A stretch of DNA of 64,000 bases from Rhizobium sp. C1 (GCF_021026335.1 NZ_JAJNCY010000008.1:124001-188000), one strand, 5' to 3'. Numbered from the stretch's first letter, positions 1 to 9,192 are shown. Numbers and translations are program-made. Notes: generated by a model from the letters alone, not told the origin.

Positions 1-579
1 CGGGTCGAGCAACTCGACTGGTGGATTGCCGAGCGCGCCTGCCGCGACGCGCTGCGCTGGCCGGGCCTGTCCATCGGCATCAACCTTTCGGCCGGTCGTT
101 TCCGCGACCCGAACTTCGCACCGCGCTTCATCGAGATGGTCAGGGAGATCGGCGTTCCGGCGACGCAGATCGAACTGGAAATTGTCGAAAGCTCCTATAT
201 CGAAGACTTCGAGACGGCCAATCTCAACATCAATGCGCTGCGCGCTGCGAAGATCCGCATCGCGCTTGACGACTTCGGCACCGGGTTCTCCTCCCTCACC
301 TATCTGCTGAAAATGCCGGTCGACAAGCTGAAGATCGACAAGTCTTTTGTCGACGGGCTGGGTGACCTCAAGTCGACGGCCATCGTGCATGCCGTGGTGG
401 CGCTGGCCCGCGCCGTCGGTCTCAAGATTACCGCTGAAGGCATCGAAACCGAGCATCAGTGGAAACTGCTGAAACTGGCCGGCTGCCATTACATGCAGGG
501 CTGGCATTTCTACAAGGCGATGGACCCGGATGCGCTAACGGCGCTGCTTGCAGACTATCGGATCGTCAAGCCGTTCTAA
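1..579 (+). CDS. EAL-domain cyclic-di-GMP phosphodiesterase, C-terminal part (5' end outside window)
   Basis: The frame is open from the first base and ends in TAA at 577-579, so only the last 192 codons are present. They cover most of an EAL domain: the NLSAGRF segment, ELEIVES, the metal-binding DDFGTGFSSL, KIDKSFV, ITAEGIET and GCHYMQGWHF near the end. In EAL phosphodiesterases the corresponding Asn, Glu, Asp-Asp, Lys and Glu bind metal and cyclic-di-GMP, and all are kept here, so this part looks catalytically competent. EAL proteins hydrolyse cyclic-di-GMP to pGpG. Any GGDEF, PAS or membrane part would lie upstream and cannot be judged. The next gene converges on it only 5 bases away with no terminator between them. 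Confidence 0.9.
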   Translation, partial: RVEQLDWWIAERACRDALRWPGLSIGINLSAGRFRDPNFAPRFIEMVREIGVPATQIELEIVESSYIEDFETANLNINALRAAKIRIALDDFGTGFSSLTYLLKMPVDKLKIDKSFVDGLGDLKSTAIVHAVVALARAVGLKITAEGIETEHQWKLLKLAGCHYMQGWHFYKAMDPDALTALLADYRIVKPF

Positions 580-584
580 CCGGC

Positions 585-2288
585 TTAGCCGTGATCGGGC
601 GCCTGAACGGCTTTGTCCGAGACGCCGATGAGTTTGGTCATGCCCTCGATCTGGTCAGCCTGCTTGCGAAAGTCCTCAAGCGAGTTTCCGGAGAGGACCG
701 TGCCGGCCGGCAGAGGATTGGCGGTCGGGTCGAGATAGCGGTTATTCTTGCGCAGTTCGTAATAAAGGTGTGGACCGGTCGAAAGTCCGGTCGAGCCGAC
801 ATAGGCAATGACCTGGCCTTGCGTCACGCGCTGGCCAACGGAGAGGCCCTTCGCGGCTCTGGCGATATGGGCATAGGTGGTGAAATAGCCCTGGTCGTGG
901 CGCACACGCACATAGCGGCCATAGCCCGGCTCCCAGGAGATCAGAACCACGGTGCCGTCGCCGGCAGCCAGAATGGGTGACCCCATCGGGCCGGCATAGT
1001 CAACGCCGTCGTGGTGCTTGCGCACATGCAGGATCGGATGGATGCGCCAGGCGAAGCCGTCGCCGAGCCGTCCGCCGGGCACTGGATTGGCCAGAAGGAA
1101 TTTCGAAACGGAGTGGCCCTTTTCGTCGAAGAATTCTGCTGGCGATGTCTTGTTGAGCTTGTAGCGGTAGAATTTGCGCTCGCCATCCTTGGTCTTGAAG
1201 GCGACCGAAATCAGCTCGCGCTTGCCGCTCCCCTCGCGGAAGACCAGATTGATCTTCTTGGCCAGATCATCGTGTCTGGCGGCGCTGATTCCGTTCTTCT
1301 TGGCGAGATCCACCACATCGACAATGATCTTCGGCGGCACATGGGCGGCGAGCATCTTCTTGACGAGAAGCGGCGCGAAGGCGGTTTCTTCCTTCAGGTC
1401 GGGCGTGGCGTTGGTATCGGCATCGATCACATTGCCCTGCTCGCTGGCAATGGCTTCCCGCTTCAGGCGCTCGTAGAGCGCCGGCTTGGTGATGCGCTGA
1501 AAGCTCTGGTCCTCGACGCGGGCGAGGATCGTATCCTCGCCGGAGGCCTTTTGCAGGCGCGCCATGACGATATGCTTGCCGTCATTGTCGTTGGCGAGAA
1601 TGACTTCGAAGGCATCGCCGAAATGGAGAACGGAGGTTGCGAGCGCAGCCGACAGGCGGCGCGCCTCGGCAAGGGGAACCTCCAGACCGCCAAGCGCTTC
1701 TTCCAGCACTTCGTCGGCCTTCGGCATCAGCGCAACCCGCGAGACCGGCTCGGCCTGCTGCTTGACCGACAGGCTGACATTGAGCGGCTTGCCCGCCTTG
1801 TGGTCGTTGCCGAAATCCGCATAGGCCAGCGGCATGCCGGCAATGCGGCTGGAGCGCACGGGCTTCACGTCTCTCAAGACCGCCGCGAACACGTCTTCGG
1901 GTCCGGGGCGGCCTGCCGGTGCTGAAAAGGCCTGTTCAGGCTTCGTCTCCTCGGCGGATGCCTGGGCCTCGAGGTCGATATTCGTCATGAAATAGGTGTA
2001 TTCGGCAAAGGACCCGTCCATGCGGGCTTCCAGCATATCGACGCGGGATACCGGGTTGGCGACCGAAAGCATCGGCAGGCGCGCCTGCTTGGGGCTGGCA
2101 GCCAGAGCCGGAATTTCAGGCATGGCCGCCTTTTGGATCGGCGCAGCAATGGCGGCAGCCGAAATGATGGGCGTTTCCTGGTGAACAGTGGCCTTCAAGG
2201 CTTCGAAGCCGCAGATGGCTCCTGCTGTGCCGAGCAGGACGATCGCGCACAGAAGGCGGCTATGTGTCCGCATGCCAAAGGGAATCAT
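585..2288 (-). CDS. M23-family (LytM-like) envelope peptidase with altered HxH motif
   Basis: A 567-residue protein with one N-terminal membrane segment (about residues 11-28), a long low-homology periplasmic stretch, and a C-terminal LytM/M23 domain over roughly the last 150 residues. M23 enzymes cut peptidoglycan cross-bridges or peptide stems. The domain has the first zinc motif (HHDGVDY, H-x3-D) and a histidine in TTYAHIA. The usual HLHYE motif reads GPHLYYELRKN, so the second histidine, normally a zinc ligand, is tyrosine. The protein may therefore have weak activity or act as a regulator, as degenerate LytM proteins such as EnvC do. A TTG at 2315 would add nine residues and has GGGGA about 10 bases upstream. 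I chose the ATG at 2288; another ATG lies at 2273. Confidence 0.82.
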   Translation of the reverse strand: MIPFGMRTHSRLLCAIVLLGTAGAICGFEALKATVHQETPIISAAAIAAPIQKAAMPEIPALAASPKQARLPMLSVANPVSRVDMLEARMDGSFAEYTYFMTNIDLEAQASAEETKPEQAFSAPAGRPGPEDVFAAVLRDVKPVRSSRIAGMPLAYADFGNDHKAGKPLNVSLSVKQQAEPVSRVALMPKADEVLEEALGGLEVPLAEARRLSAALATSVLHFGDAFEVILANDNDGKHIVMARLQKASGEDTILARVEDQSFQRITKPALYERLKREAIASEQGNVIDADTNATPDLKEETAFAPLLVKKMLAAHVPPKIIVDVVDLAKKNGISAARHDDLAKKINLVFREGSGKRELISVAFKTKDGERKFYRYKLNKTSPAEFFDEKGHSVSKFLLANPVPGGRLGDGFAWRIHPILHVRKHHDGVDYAGPMGSPILAAGDGTVVLISWEPGYGRYVRVRHDQGYFTTYAHIARAAKGLSVGQRVTQGQVIAYVGSTGLSTGPHLYYELRKNNRYLDPTANPLPAGTVLSGNSLEDFRKQADQIEGMTKLIGVSDKAVQAPDHG

Positions 2289-2588
2289 GCCGTAACGGAG
2301 ATGCAGTCTGCCCAAAATCTTGTCGTCCCCAGAGGAATATTATCTCTTTTCAGAGAGTTAGACGAAGTTGAGGGCAAAACGTGCAAGTGCCGCCTGCCAC
2401 TGGCCGCTATACGCAGGCCTCTTCGGCGCGACAAGTTAAAACTCTGTTAGGTTTTTGTGTGGCGAAGCTGTGACCGTCCTGCCTGTGGATATGGTGGACA
2501 AGTGAGTCATCCGTCCGCGCCGACATAAATCTTCCACACTGTCTTATCTGGCGTCACAGGTGGTGGCGGACAGCCTCCGCCGGTCTCT

Positions 2589-3746
2589 TCAGGTCTCTGT
2601 GTCGGCCGTCTTGCCGTTCGCGCGTTTCTCGTTGTTGTAATAACGCGACGCCTGCGCCAGCGAACGATGCTGTGATTGCTGCATGGCCTGCTGCAAAGGT
2701 ACGCCCAGTTGCGCGGCCTCGGTGAGATAGCCGGCCCGCAGTCCATGGGCGGAGAATTTAGCCGGATCAAGACCCGCCTTCTCGCACCGCGACTTGACGA
2801 TCAGGTTCACCGCCTGCGGCGTGAGCGTGCGCCTGTCGACATGGCCCCATTGATCAATGCGGCGGAAGACCGGGCCTGTCTCGATGCGTGCGGCGGCAAG
2901 CCAGGCTTTGAGCGCGGCCACCGGGCGGCCGACCATGACGACGAGCGGTGCGATCTGCGCGCCCGCCGTCTTGCCGCGGCCGAGGCGCAGCGCCATGCAG
3001 GGCAGCTGGCGGGAGTTCGGGTCGCCGGGCTTTTCGGACACGGGCGCTTCGTCGATCAGGTCTTCCACATGCAGTCCCGTCAGTTCCGAGCGGCGGCGGC
3101 CACCGGAGGCGAAGGCCGTCAGAAGAAGTGCCCGGTCGCGGATATCGGAAAGCCGGCTGGTGTCGCACGTGGCCAGAAGCTTCGCCAGCACGTCCCCGGT
3201 GACGGCGGTTTCGCTTTTGCTCGCGCGCGGCTGCGCATGTGCGCGCACGGCCAGCCGGAGTGAAGACCGGACGGATTCCGCTGCAAAATTGCCTTCAAGC
3301 CCCCGCCATTTCGTCAGGGCCGACCAGGAGGCGAGCCGCCGCCTGACGGTGGCCGGCGCATGCGGCCCGCTCGCCTTCAGCAGGCCTTCGCTGCGCAGAT
3401 GCGCCTCCACATCGACAGGCATTCCATGCGACGGATCGCTCTCGCGCCGCACCGCGTCCCACAGGTGATGGGCGATGAATGTCAGGATGAGGTCCTGTGG
3501 CGCAGGCCAGGGCAGCGGCGCCTCGGTTACCGAAAGACACCAGGCCTCCAGGTAGGCGAGATCGGAGGCGAAGGCGCGCAGCGTGTTGTCGCCCACGCCT
3601 TCCCCCGCCAGATGTTTGAGCGTCGCCACATCCTCATCGGTCAGAAGGGCGGCCAGCTGGTCGCGCCGGACGAACGGGAAAATGGCGTCCAGCGCGTCAA
3701 GCTGTTCGGCACGCGCCAGGACCGGTCCGGAAAGAGATATGCTCAT
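2589..3746 (-). CDS. Tyrosine recombinase / site-specific integrase
   Basis: A 385-residue protein with an N-terminal core-binding (SAM-like) region at about residues 40-160 and a C-terminal catalytic domain. Catalytic residues of the family are visible: the first arginine in SGGRRRSEL, the H-x-x-R box in SAHGLRAGYL, a histidine in QSQHRSLAQ, and the nucleophilic tyrosine in ASRYYNNE. It would cut and rejoin DNA through a 3'-phosphotyrosine intermediate. No excisionase, attachment-site pair, tRNA gene or phage genes are near it. It may be a resident recombinase or the last gene of a decayed element; the broken ABC locus begins about 250 bases away. The first ATG gives full length with no membrane or signal segments. 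Confidence 0.85.
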   Translation of the reverse strand: MSISLSGPVLARAEQLDALDAIFPFVRRDQLAALLTDEDVATLKHLAGEGVGDNTLRAFASDLAYLEAWCLSVTEAPLPWPAPQDLILTFIAHHLWDAVRRESDPSHGMPVDVEAHLRSEGLLKASGPHAPATVRRRLASWSALTKWRGLEGNFAAESVRSSLRLAVRAHAQPRASKSETAVTGDVLAKLLATCDTSRLSDIRDRALLLTAFASGGRRRSELTGLHVEDLIDEAPVSEKPGDPNSRQLPCMALRLGRGKTAGAQIAPLVVMVGRPVAALKAWLAAARIETGPVFRRIDQWGHVDRRTLTPQAVNLIVKSRCEKAGLDPAKFSAHGLRAGYLTEAAQLGVPLQQAMQQSQHRSLAQASRYYNNEKRANGKTADTET

Positions 3747-3948
3747 CGCGCCGCCGCCTCAAAAATGGGGTTTCGTCCTGGTTACGGTCTTTGCCCGAAT
3801 GACGCGCAGCGTCGGCGGCGAAGCACCTTGAGAATCATTAAATTATCTGAACCGGCGACAGGAGGGCAAGGTTGAGACCGGCAGGAGCAACAGCGGATTG
3901 TCGTTCGAGACGACGCAGCGCCTGTCCTATATGTCATGCCGGGATATG

Positions 3949-3977
3949 AAAAACCCGCCACGCAGGGCGCAGCGGGT
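3949..3977 (-). terminator. Rho-independent terminator of the broken ABC gene
   Basis: On the minus strand ACCCGC (3977-3972) pairs with GCGGGT (3958-3953) around a 13-base loop, followed directly by five T residues. It lies 25 bases after the stop of the ABC remnant. Confidence 0.7.
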
Positions 3978-4001
3978 CGACGGTTTTGATAATCCGGAAG
4001 A

Positions 4002-5245
4002 TCAGTTGGTGCGCGGCAGCAGTCGCTTGACTTCGCGGGCGGCGTCTTCGAGCGCCTGATCGGGCTTGGCCGACTGGTCGATGACGCGCGCGAGGTTGTC
4101 GACGATGGCCTGTGTGACACGCACCCCGTTGGAGCCGGGGAAGGCATACCACGGGATCATGCGCGGCATCTGGCTCAGGCCGGCAAGAAAGAGCGGGTTC
4201 TTCTTGTAGAAGTCGCCGAGATATTGCGGCGACTTGGCCGCCAGCTCGTTGTTCGGCACATAGCCGGTGCCGGGAACGACAACCGAGCCCAGGAATTCCA
4301 GCCGCTCCACATGGGCGGGGAGGCCCGCGGCGTTGCGGGCATAGAGCCGCAGATGTTCCGGCCGCACGGCGATGGTCACGTCATCCTTGACGCGGACGGC
4401 GCCGCCGATCAGCAGGCGGGCTGAGCCGAGAGCGACCGAGCGGCCGGTGCTGACCTCGACATCCAGCGTGTTGATGCGCGGCTGCCCGAGAAAGCGGGCG
4501 ACTTCGACATGGGCTGGATCGTCGTAGATGGTGCGCGGCGCGGCTAGCTGAAGCAGATTGCCGCGCCGATCATCACGGCCACGCGATCGGCCATGGAGAG
4601 CGCTTCGGCCTGATCATGGGTGACATAGAGCGTCGGCACACCAGCCTTGCGGTGCAGCTCGACGATTTCGCCGCGCGCATGGACGCGCAGGTTGGCGTCG
4701 AGATTGGACAGCGGCTCGTCCATGAGAAACAGGCTCGGACGACGTACCATGGCGCGGGCGAGCGCGACGCGCTGGCGCTGGCCGCCCGACATCTGGCCCG
4801 GCTTTCGATCAAGCAGATGCTCGATCTTGAGCGAGCGGGCCATCTCCGCGACCTGCTTTTGAATGTCCGTGCGGATCTGCTTCTGGCCGGGAATCAAATT
4901 GCCGATCAGCGGCAGACGATGCGCGCGCGTCAGCTGCCGCATGGCGAGCGGCACGGCAATGTTCTGCGCGGCAGTCAGATGCGGATAAAGTGCGTAAGAC
5001 TGGAAGACCATCGCCACATTGCGGTCGGCAGGCGCCAGCGCCGTCAGTTCCTTGCTCCCGGCCATGACGGAGCCGGAGGTCGGATGCTCGAGACCGGCGA
5101 CGATGCGCAGAAGCGTGCTCTTGCCGCAGCCAGAGGGCCCGACAAGCGCGATGAACTCGCCCGCCTCCGCCTGAAGGTCGATGCCCTTCAGGATGAGGTT
5201 GCCGCCGAAGGACTTGGTGATGCCGGAAAGACGAAGGGCGGTCAT
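4002..5245 (-). pseudogene. UgpC/MalK-like ABC ATPase, frameshifted and fused to the tail of a solute-binding protein
   Basis: The first 233 codons (5245-4544) encode a normal carbohydrate/glycerol-3-phosphate-type ABC ATPase: Walker A GPSGCGKST, Q-loop FQSYALYPH, signature [14 protein letters not shown], Walker B LFLMDEP and the H-loop YVTHDQAEA. Just after the ADRVAVMIG segment (about 4575) the frame shifts and stops at TAG 4544-4546. Reading continues in another frame with PRTIYDDPAHVEVARFLG and a TOBE segment (TIAVRPEHLRLY). After about 4280 it no longer resembles an ATPase. Its last 85 or so residues (YVPNNELAAKSPQYL to VKRLLPRTN) look like the C-terminus of a family 1 extracellular solute-binding protein. 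No permease genes remain. I infer a deletion or recombination fusion plus a single-base frameshift. The start codon overlaps the stop of the upstream phosphoesterase (ATGA). Confidence 0.8.
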
Positions 5246-6084
5246 TCTGCCGCCTCTGTGGCCTCTGCCTTTGCCGCCGGTCTCGGATAGACTTCGTCGA
5301 TGACCTCATCGAGCACGTGGGCGGTCATGCCCGGCACGGTGACGATCTCGCTGGTGACCGTGGCCGCGTCGAATGTGTGGATGACCGCGCCGACCAGCCG
5401 GTCGCCCGGCATTTCGCGCTCCAGCTTGTCGATGATGAAGGACGCGGCCGGAGCCCAGATGAGGTTCGTTCCGTCAAAGGCACCCTGCCAGGCCCAGTGC
5501 AGATGGCCGGAGCCGACAAGGCCGACATCGTGGCGCTCCATCATCTCGTAAAGCCGGGCGCGCGGTGCCGGGCGGACGCTCCAGTAGCCGGTATCGCCTT
5601 CCTGCGGATCGTCGACGAAGATCGGCTTGTGGGTGAAGAGCGCGATGCGGCGTTCTCCCGCACCCGCCATCGCTTCGGCAAGCCAGTCCAGCTGCTCTTC
5701 CTCGAGTGCATCATCCCGTCCGAGCACGAGCGAATTGAAGCCGATGAGCCGCCAGCCGTCGATATCCTGCGTGAAACGGTCGGAGCCGACATAGTGGTTC
5801 CAGCGGTTCAGTCGCGTGCTGTCGACGGGCTGAGCGGAGCCGGGAAGGTGGCCGACATCGTGATTGCCGGGCACGATCAGCATCGGCGCGCTCGCCTGGC
5901 GCATCAGCGTGAGCGAAAAGACGATGTCGTCGGCCTGATCGGCGCCGTCGATCGTCAGGTCGCCGGTATGGATGATAAGGTCGGGCTTTTCAGCTTCGAG
6001 CCAGGCGAGCAGGGGCTCCCAGTTTCCGTTGAAATGCGGTTTTGTCGGGCTGAAATGGGTATCGGTGATCTGGATGATCTTCAT
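5242..6084 (-). CDS. Calcineurin-like metallophosphoesterase (CpdA/GpdQ-like)
   Basis: A 280-residue cytosolic protein with all the blocks of the class III cyclic-nucleotide/glycerophosphodiester phosphodiesterase family: TDTHF at the N-terminus, HTGDLTIDG, PGNHDVGH, LFTHKPIF and GSGHLHWAWQG. These Asp, His and Asn residues hold the two metals. Family members hydrolyse cAMP or glycerophosphodiesters. Its stop overlaps the start of a UgpC-like ATPase, which favours a glycerophosphodiester or phosphorylated-sugar substrate taken up by that now-broken transporter. The enzyme itself shows no damage. The 279 bases upstream hold no gene and presumably its promoter. Substrate assignment is inference. 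Confidence 0.85.
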   Translation of the reverse strand: MKIIQITDTHFSPTKPHFNGNWEPLLAWLEAEKPDLIIHTGDLTIDGADQADDIVFSLTLMRQASAPMLIVPGNHDVGHLPGSAQPVDSTRLNRWNHYVGSDRFTQDIDGWRLIGFNSLVLGRDDALEEEQLDWLAEAMAGAGERRIALFTHKPIFVDDPQEGDTGYWSVRPAPRARLYEMMERHDVGLVGSGHLHWAWQGAFDGTNLIWAPAASFIIDKLEREMPGDRLVGAVIHTFDAATVTSEIVTVPGMTAHVLDEVIDEVYPRPAAKAEATEAAE

Positions 6085-6363
6085 GGCTGGACACTCCGGA
6101 AGCAGGGGAGAGGCAGTCTGCCTCGGCGGGATCGGAGGTCCTGATAACAGCGCGACTTGTCAGTTACGCAACATTCGCGTCAAGATTTTTTCATGTTTTT
6201 GTGATGGTTCCTTGTCGTTCTCCGGGCGTGATTTTGCTTCTCTGCAGCCTTTTGTTTGCGCCTTTGCTGAGCAACACCAATGACACGAAACAGGATTTCA
6301 TCGAGCTCCGGCACCGCTTCTTTGCAATGGACCCAAGGCGGCCTCGTTAATCGCCGCCAGCTC

Positions 6364-6849
6364 TCAGAGTACAGCTTCCCACAGTTCGATATAGACGTGG
6401 TCGGCATCGCCGGCTTGGGCAAGGGCCGTGCCGAAATAGACGGCCGCACCGAGATGGCGATGCAGGCCTTCCGGAACCTCGAGTTCGGCGCGGGTGCGTC
6501 CAAAATAGCTGCCATCGGGCTGCAGGACCATGCGGCCCGCATTGGTGATCATGACCGGCGTCCCGTCGTCTAGTTCAAGACAGTAGCGTGCCTCGATGGC
6601 ATAGGAGCCGTCCGGCAAGGCGAGAGCGAAATCCGCGCCGCCGGGCAGGATGCGGCCGCTCCAGCCTGACCCGACCGCTTCGCCGCCGACGATGGGAAAC
6701 ATGGCGCGCACCGTGCCCTGCGTGGTGGCAAATTCCAGCGCCGGCCCGAGATCGGCGCGAATGACGCATGCTTTGCGGAGCCGGGGTTCGCCGGGCGTTT
6801 GGCGCGCGCCGAGCGTCGTCATGTCGGCGTGAACGGACTCACGCCTCAT
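6364..6849 (-). CDS. DUF3237-family protein
   Basis: A 161-residue protein matching the DUF3237 family in length and pattern: an N-terminal VIRADLGPALEF, the central GRILPGGADFALALPDG, a repeat of acidic and aromatic strands, and a C-terminal DHVYIELWEAV. The family is a small beta-barrel of unknown function, often found beside catabolic hydrolases and oxidoreductases. I chose the ATG at 6849 because GGAGGAG sits six bases upstream; a start at 6864 would place that site inside the gene. It overlaps the end of the amidohydrolase gene by 11 bases, so the two are translationally coupled and probably share a pathway. No signal peptide or membrane segment is seen. Confidence 0.75.
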   Translation of the reverse strand: MRRESVHADMTTLGARQTPGEPRLRKACVIRADLGPALEFATTQGTVRAMFPIVGGEAVGSGWSGRILPGGADFALALPDGSYAIEARYCLELDDGTPVMITNAGRMVLQPDGSYFGRTRAELEVPEGLHRHLGAAVYFGTALAQAGDADHVYIELWEAVL

Positions 6850-8488
6850 GGGTAACTCCTCCATCGCAGACCGTCATGCGGATGCCGATGCCGGCAATCT
6901 CTTCGATCGGCGTGGCCTCGATATCGGCGGAAAGCAGGACCAGATCCGCAAGCATGCCGGTACGCAGCGTGCCCGTCCTGTCCTCCATGTGGCCGGCATA
7001 GGCGCCATTGCTGGTGAAGGCGGCGATGACCTCGTGCAGCGGCAGACGATGATCGGGCAGGCCCGGCAGATGCGGCTTGCGCGTCATGGCCGTCTGGATG
7101 CCGAGCAGCGGATCGATGGGCACGATGGGCCAGTCGGAAGAGAAGACGAGCCTGGCCCCCGTCTCGTGCAGGAGGCGCCAGGCATAGGCGTAAGGCGCGC
7201 GCTTGGGCCCGATGCTGCGGCTGGTCGGATTTTCGCCGACCGGTGCATGGAGCGGCTGGAAGGAGGCGATGACGCCGAGTTCGGCAAAGCGTGGCACGTC
7301 CGCGGGGTCGATCATTTCGATATGCTCGATCCGGTGGCGGCTGTCGCGCGGACCGTTGGCCTTGCGGGCCGCCTCGTAGCCGTCGAGCGCGATCCGCACG
7401 GCGGCGTCGCCGATGGCGTGGACGGCGATCTGCATGCCGCGCCGGTCGACCTCGATGGCGGCCTCCCGGAACGAGGCCCGATCGAAGATCGGGTTGCCGC
7501 GCAGGCCCGGCTTGTCCGTGTAGTCGTCGATCATGGCGGCCGTGCCGCTTTCGATCACGCCGTCGATGAAGATCTTCACGCGGCCGCAGGTCAGCTTGTC
7601 GCCGGTGAAGTCGCGCGTCATCGCAGAGGCCCGGTCGAGTTCGCTGAGCGGCATGTCGCGCGTCAGGTGGAAGGGCACGGAGATGCGGGAGAGAAGCCCG
7701 CCTTCGGCCTCCACATCGCGCAGCAGTTCCATGAGATGGCGATTTCCGTCCATGTTGTGCATGGAGGTGATGCCTTTGGAGGCCGCAAAGCGCATGCCGG
7801 CTTTGAGGATGTCCATGTCGTCGCGCCATTCGGCAGGAGTGGGGGCAACAGGCGGTTCGATGCCGGACATGCCGAGCATTTCACGACCGCCGGAGGTGCG
7901 AAGATCGAGCACCGGAAGTAGCGCGAATTTTTCGCGCAATTCGCCGGTGGCAAGCCCGTCGCTGCCCATGACCACTTCGTTGCCGACGGGCAGGTCGCGA
8001 CCTTCAAGGAGACCCGCGGCCTTGAGCGCCGCCGTGTTGGCAAAAAGCGTGTGGAAATCGTAGGCCATCACCGCCAGCGGCCGGTCTGGGCAGATACGGT
8101 CGAGAGCATGGCGGTCGAGCCGCGTTTCCCGGCCCAGAATTTCATAGTCGGCCCCCTGGGCCAGAAGAAGTCCTTCGTTCGGGCGCTCCGATGCGAAGGC
8201 GTCAACGGCCGACTTCAACGCCTCGTAGCCATGGACGCCCGACAATTGCAACAGCGTCTGGCCATAGGCGCCCGAAAACACGTGCAGATGGCTTTCCACG
8301 AAGCCGGGCATCAGCGTTGCGCCTGCTGCATCAACGATGCGCGTTTCTGATCCGGCGAGGGCTAGGACCGTGTCCTTGTCGCCGACCGCCGCGATCCGGT
8401 TACCCGCCACGGCGAGCGCTTCCGCATATGGCATGCGGCCATCCATGGTCAGCACCCGTGCGTTCACGAAAATCAGCGAGGCGGTCAT
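6839..8488 (-). CDS. Amidohydrolase family 3 (YtcJ-like metal-dependent hydrolase)
   Basis: A 549-residue cytosolic protein of the amidohydrolase-3 group, which includes N-substituted formamide deformylases and YtcJ-type enzymes. Visible features are the N-terminal beta-sandwich strand ending in the metal motif VESHLHVF, a lysine-containing KIFIDGVIESG strand, VHAIGDAAV, HRIEHIEM and the distal SSDWPIVPIDPL aspartate. The last 60 residues return to the small composite domain. The substrate is probably an amide or carbamoyl compound but cannot be fixed from sequence. Its start overlaps the stop of the tetR gene (ATGA) and its end overlaps the DUF3237 gene, so tetR, amidohydrolase and DUF3237 form one operon running away from a polyamine-type importer. 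Confidence 0.87.
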   Translation of the reverse strand: MTASLIFVNARVLTMDGRMPYAEALAVAGNRIAAVGDKDTVLALAGSETRIVDAAGATLMPGFVESHLHVFSGAYGQTLLQLSGVHGYEALKSAVDAFASERPNEGLLLAQGADYEILGRETRLDRHALDRICPDRPLAVMAYDFHTLFANTAALKAAGLLEGRDLPVGNEVVMGSDGLATGELREKFALLPVLDLRTSGGREMLGMSGIEPPVAPTPAEWRDDMDILKAGMRFAASKGITSMHNMDGNRHLMELLRDVEAEGGLLSRISVPFHLTRDMPLSELDRASAMTRDFTGDKLTCGRVKIFIDGVIESGTAAMIDDYTDKPGLRGNPIFDRASFREAAIEVDRRGMQIAVHAIGDAAVRIALDGYEAARKANGPRDSRHRIEHIEMIDPADVPRFAELGVIASFQPLHAPVGENPTSRSIGPKRAPYAYAWRLLHETGARLVFSSDWPIVPIDPLLGIQTAMTRKPHLPGLPDHRLPLHEVIAAFTSNGAYAGHMEDRTGTLRTGMLADLVLLSADIEATPIEEIAGIGIRMTVCDGGVTHEA

Positions 8489-9192
8489 GCAGACATTCCT
8501 TTGGCTTTGTCACTCTTGCGGGCAGGAGAGGCGATACAGGTTTCGTCGAACAGGAGGTGGACAAGCGGCACAAGGCGTGTGCGAAGCCGGGCTTCATGTG
8601 CGGCAAGCGTCTGGTCTTCATTGGTAATCAGGTTGATGAAGCACTGCATCCAGACGTCATGAAACAGGCGGGCCAGAAATTCCGGCGCGACGGCCGACCC
8701 TGATCGTGTCTGCAATGCAAGGCCGTCGAAAAACTCGGCAACCACAGTGATCAAGGCTTCCGAAACGGTTTGGTATTGCAAACTCAGTTCAGCTTCCGGG
8801 TTGCGGATCGCGGCGGATTCCGCATAACGCCACACCCGCTTGTCCGCGATCTCCAGCGTACGGCTTGAAATGCGAAGAAAAAGCTCGAGAACAAGGGACC
8901 CCAGATCGGTGTTCTCGTGCCAGTGCAGGGCCCGGTCCTCTTCGCGCGCCGCCATCGTGCCTTCGCTGATGAGTGCGATCAGCACGCCATCCTTGGAGCC
9001 GAAATAGTTGAACACCGTCGGCGCCGAGATGCCCACGGCATTGGCGATATCGGCCATCGTCGTGGCGTCTATACCCTGACTGGCGAAGAGCGCACGCGCT
9101 GCCGCAATGATTTCGTCGCGGCGCTTTGCCTTCTTGCGGCTGCGCAAGCCTGGCTCTGTCGGGTCGTTCGGGTTGAGGAGATAGGCCATCAT
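8485..9192 (-). CDS. TetR/AcrR-family transcriptional regulator
   Basis: A 235-residue protein with an N-terminal TetR helix-turn-helix at about residues 20-65: RRDEIIAAARALFASQGIDA, then TTMADIANAVGISAPTVFNYFGSKDGVL. A divergent ligand-binding half follows. The frame stays open upstream to an ATG at 9264, but that stretch contains a near-perfect palindrome that looks like an operator, so I chose ATG 9192 (another ATG follows at 9189). It heads an operon with the amidohydrolase and DUF3237 genes and is divergent from the ABC importer, with only about 100 bases between them. I infer that it represses both directions and is relieved by the imported or processed compound. Confidence 0.85.
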   Translation of the reverse strand: MMAYLLNPNDPTEPGLRSRKKAKRRDEIIAAARALFASQGIDATTMADIANAVGISAPTVFNYFGSKDGVLIALISEGTMAAREEDRALHWHENTDLGSLVLELFLRISSRTLEIADKRVWRYAESAAIRNPEAELSLQYQTVSEALITVVAEFFDGLALQTRSGSAVAPEFLARLFHDVWMQCFINLITNEDQTLAAHEARLRTRLVPLVHLLFDETCIASPARKSDKAKGMSA

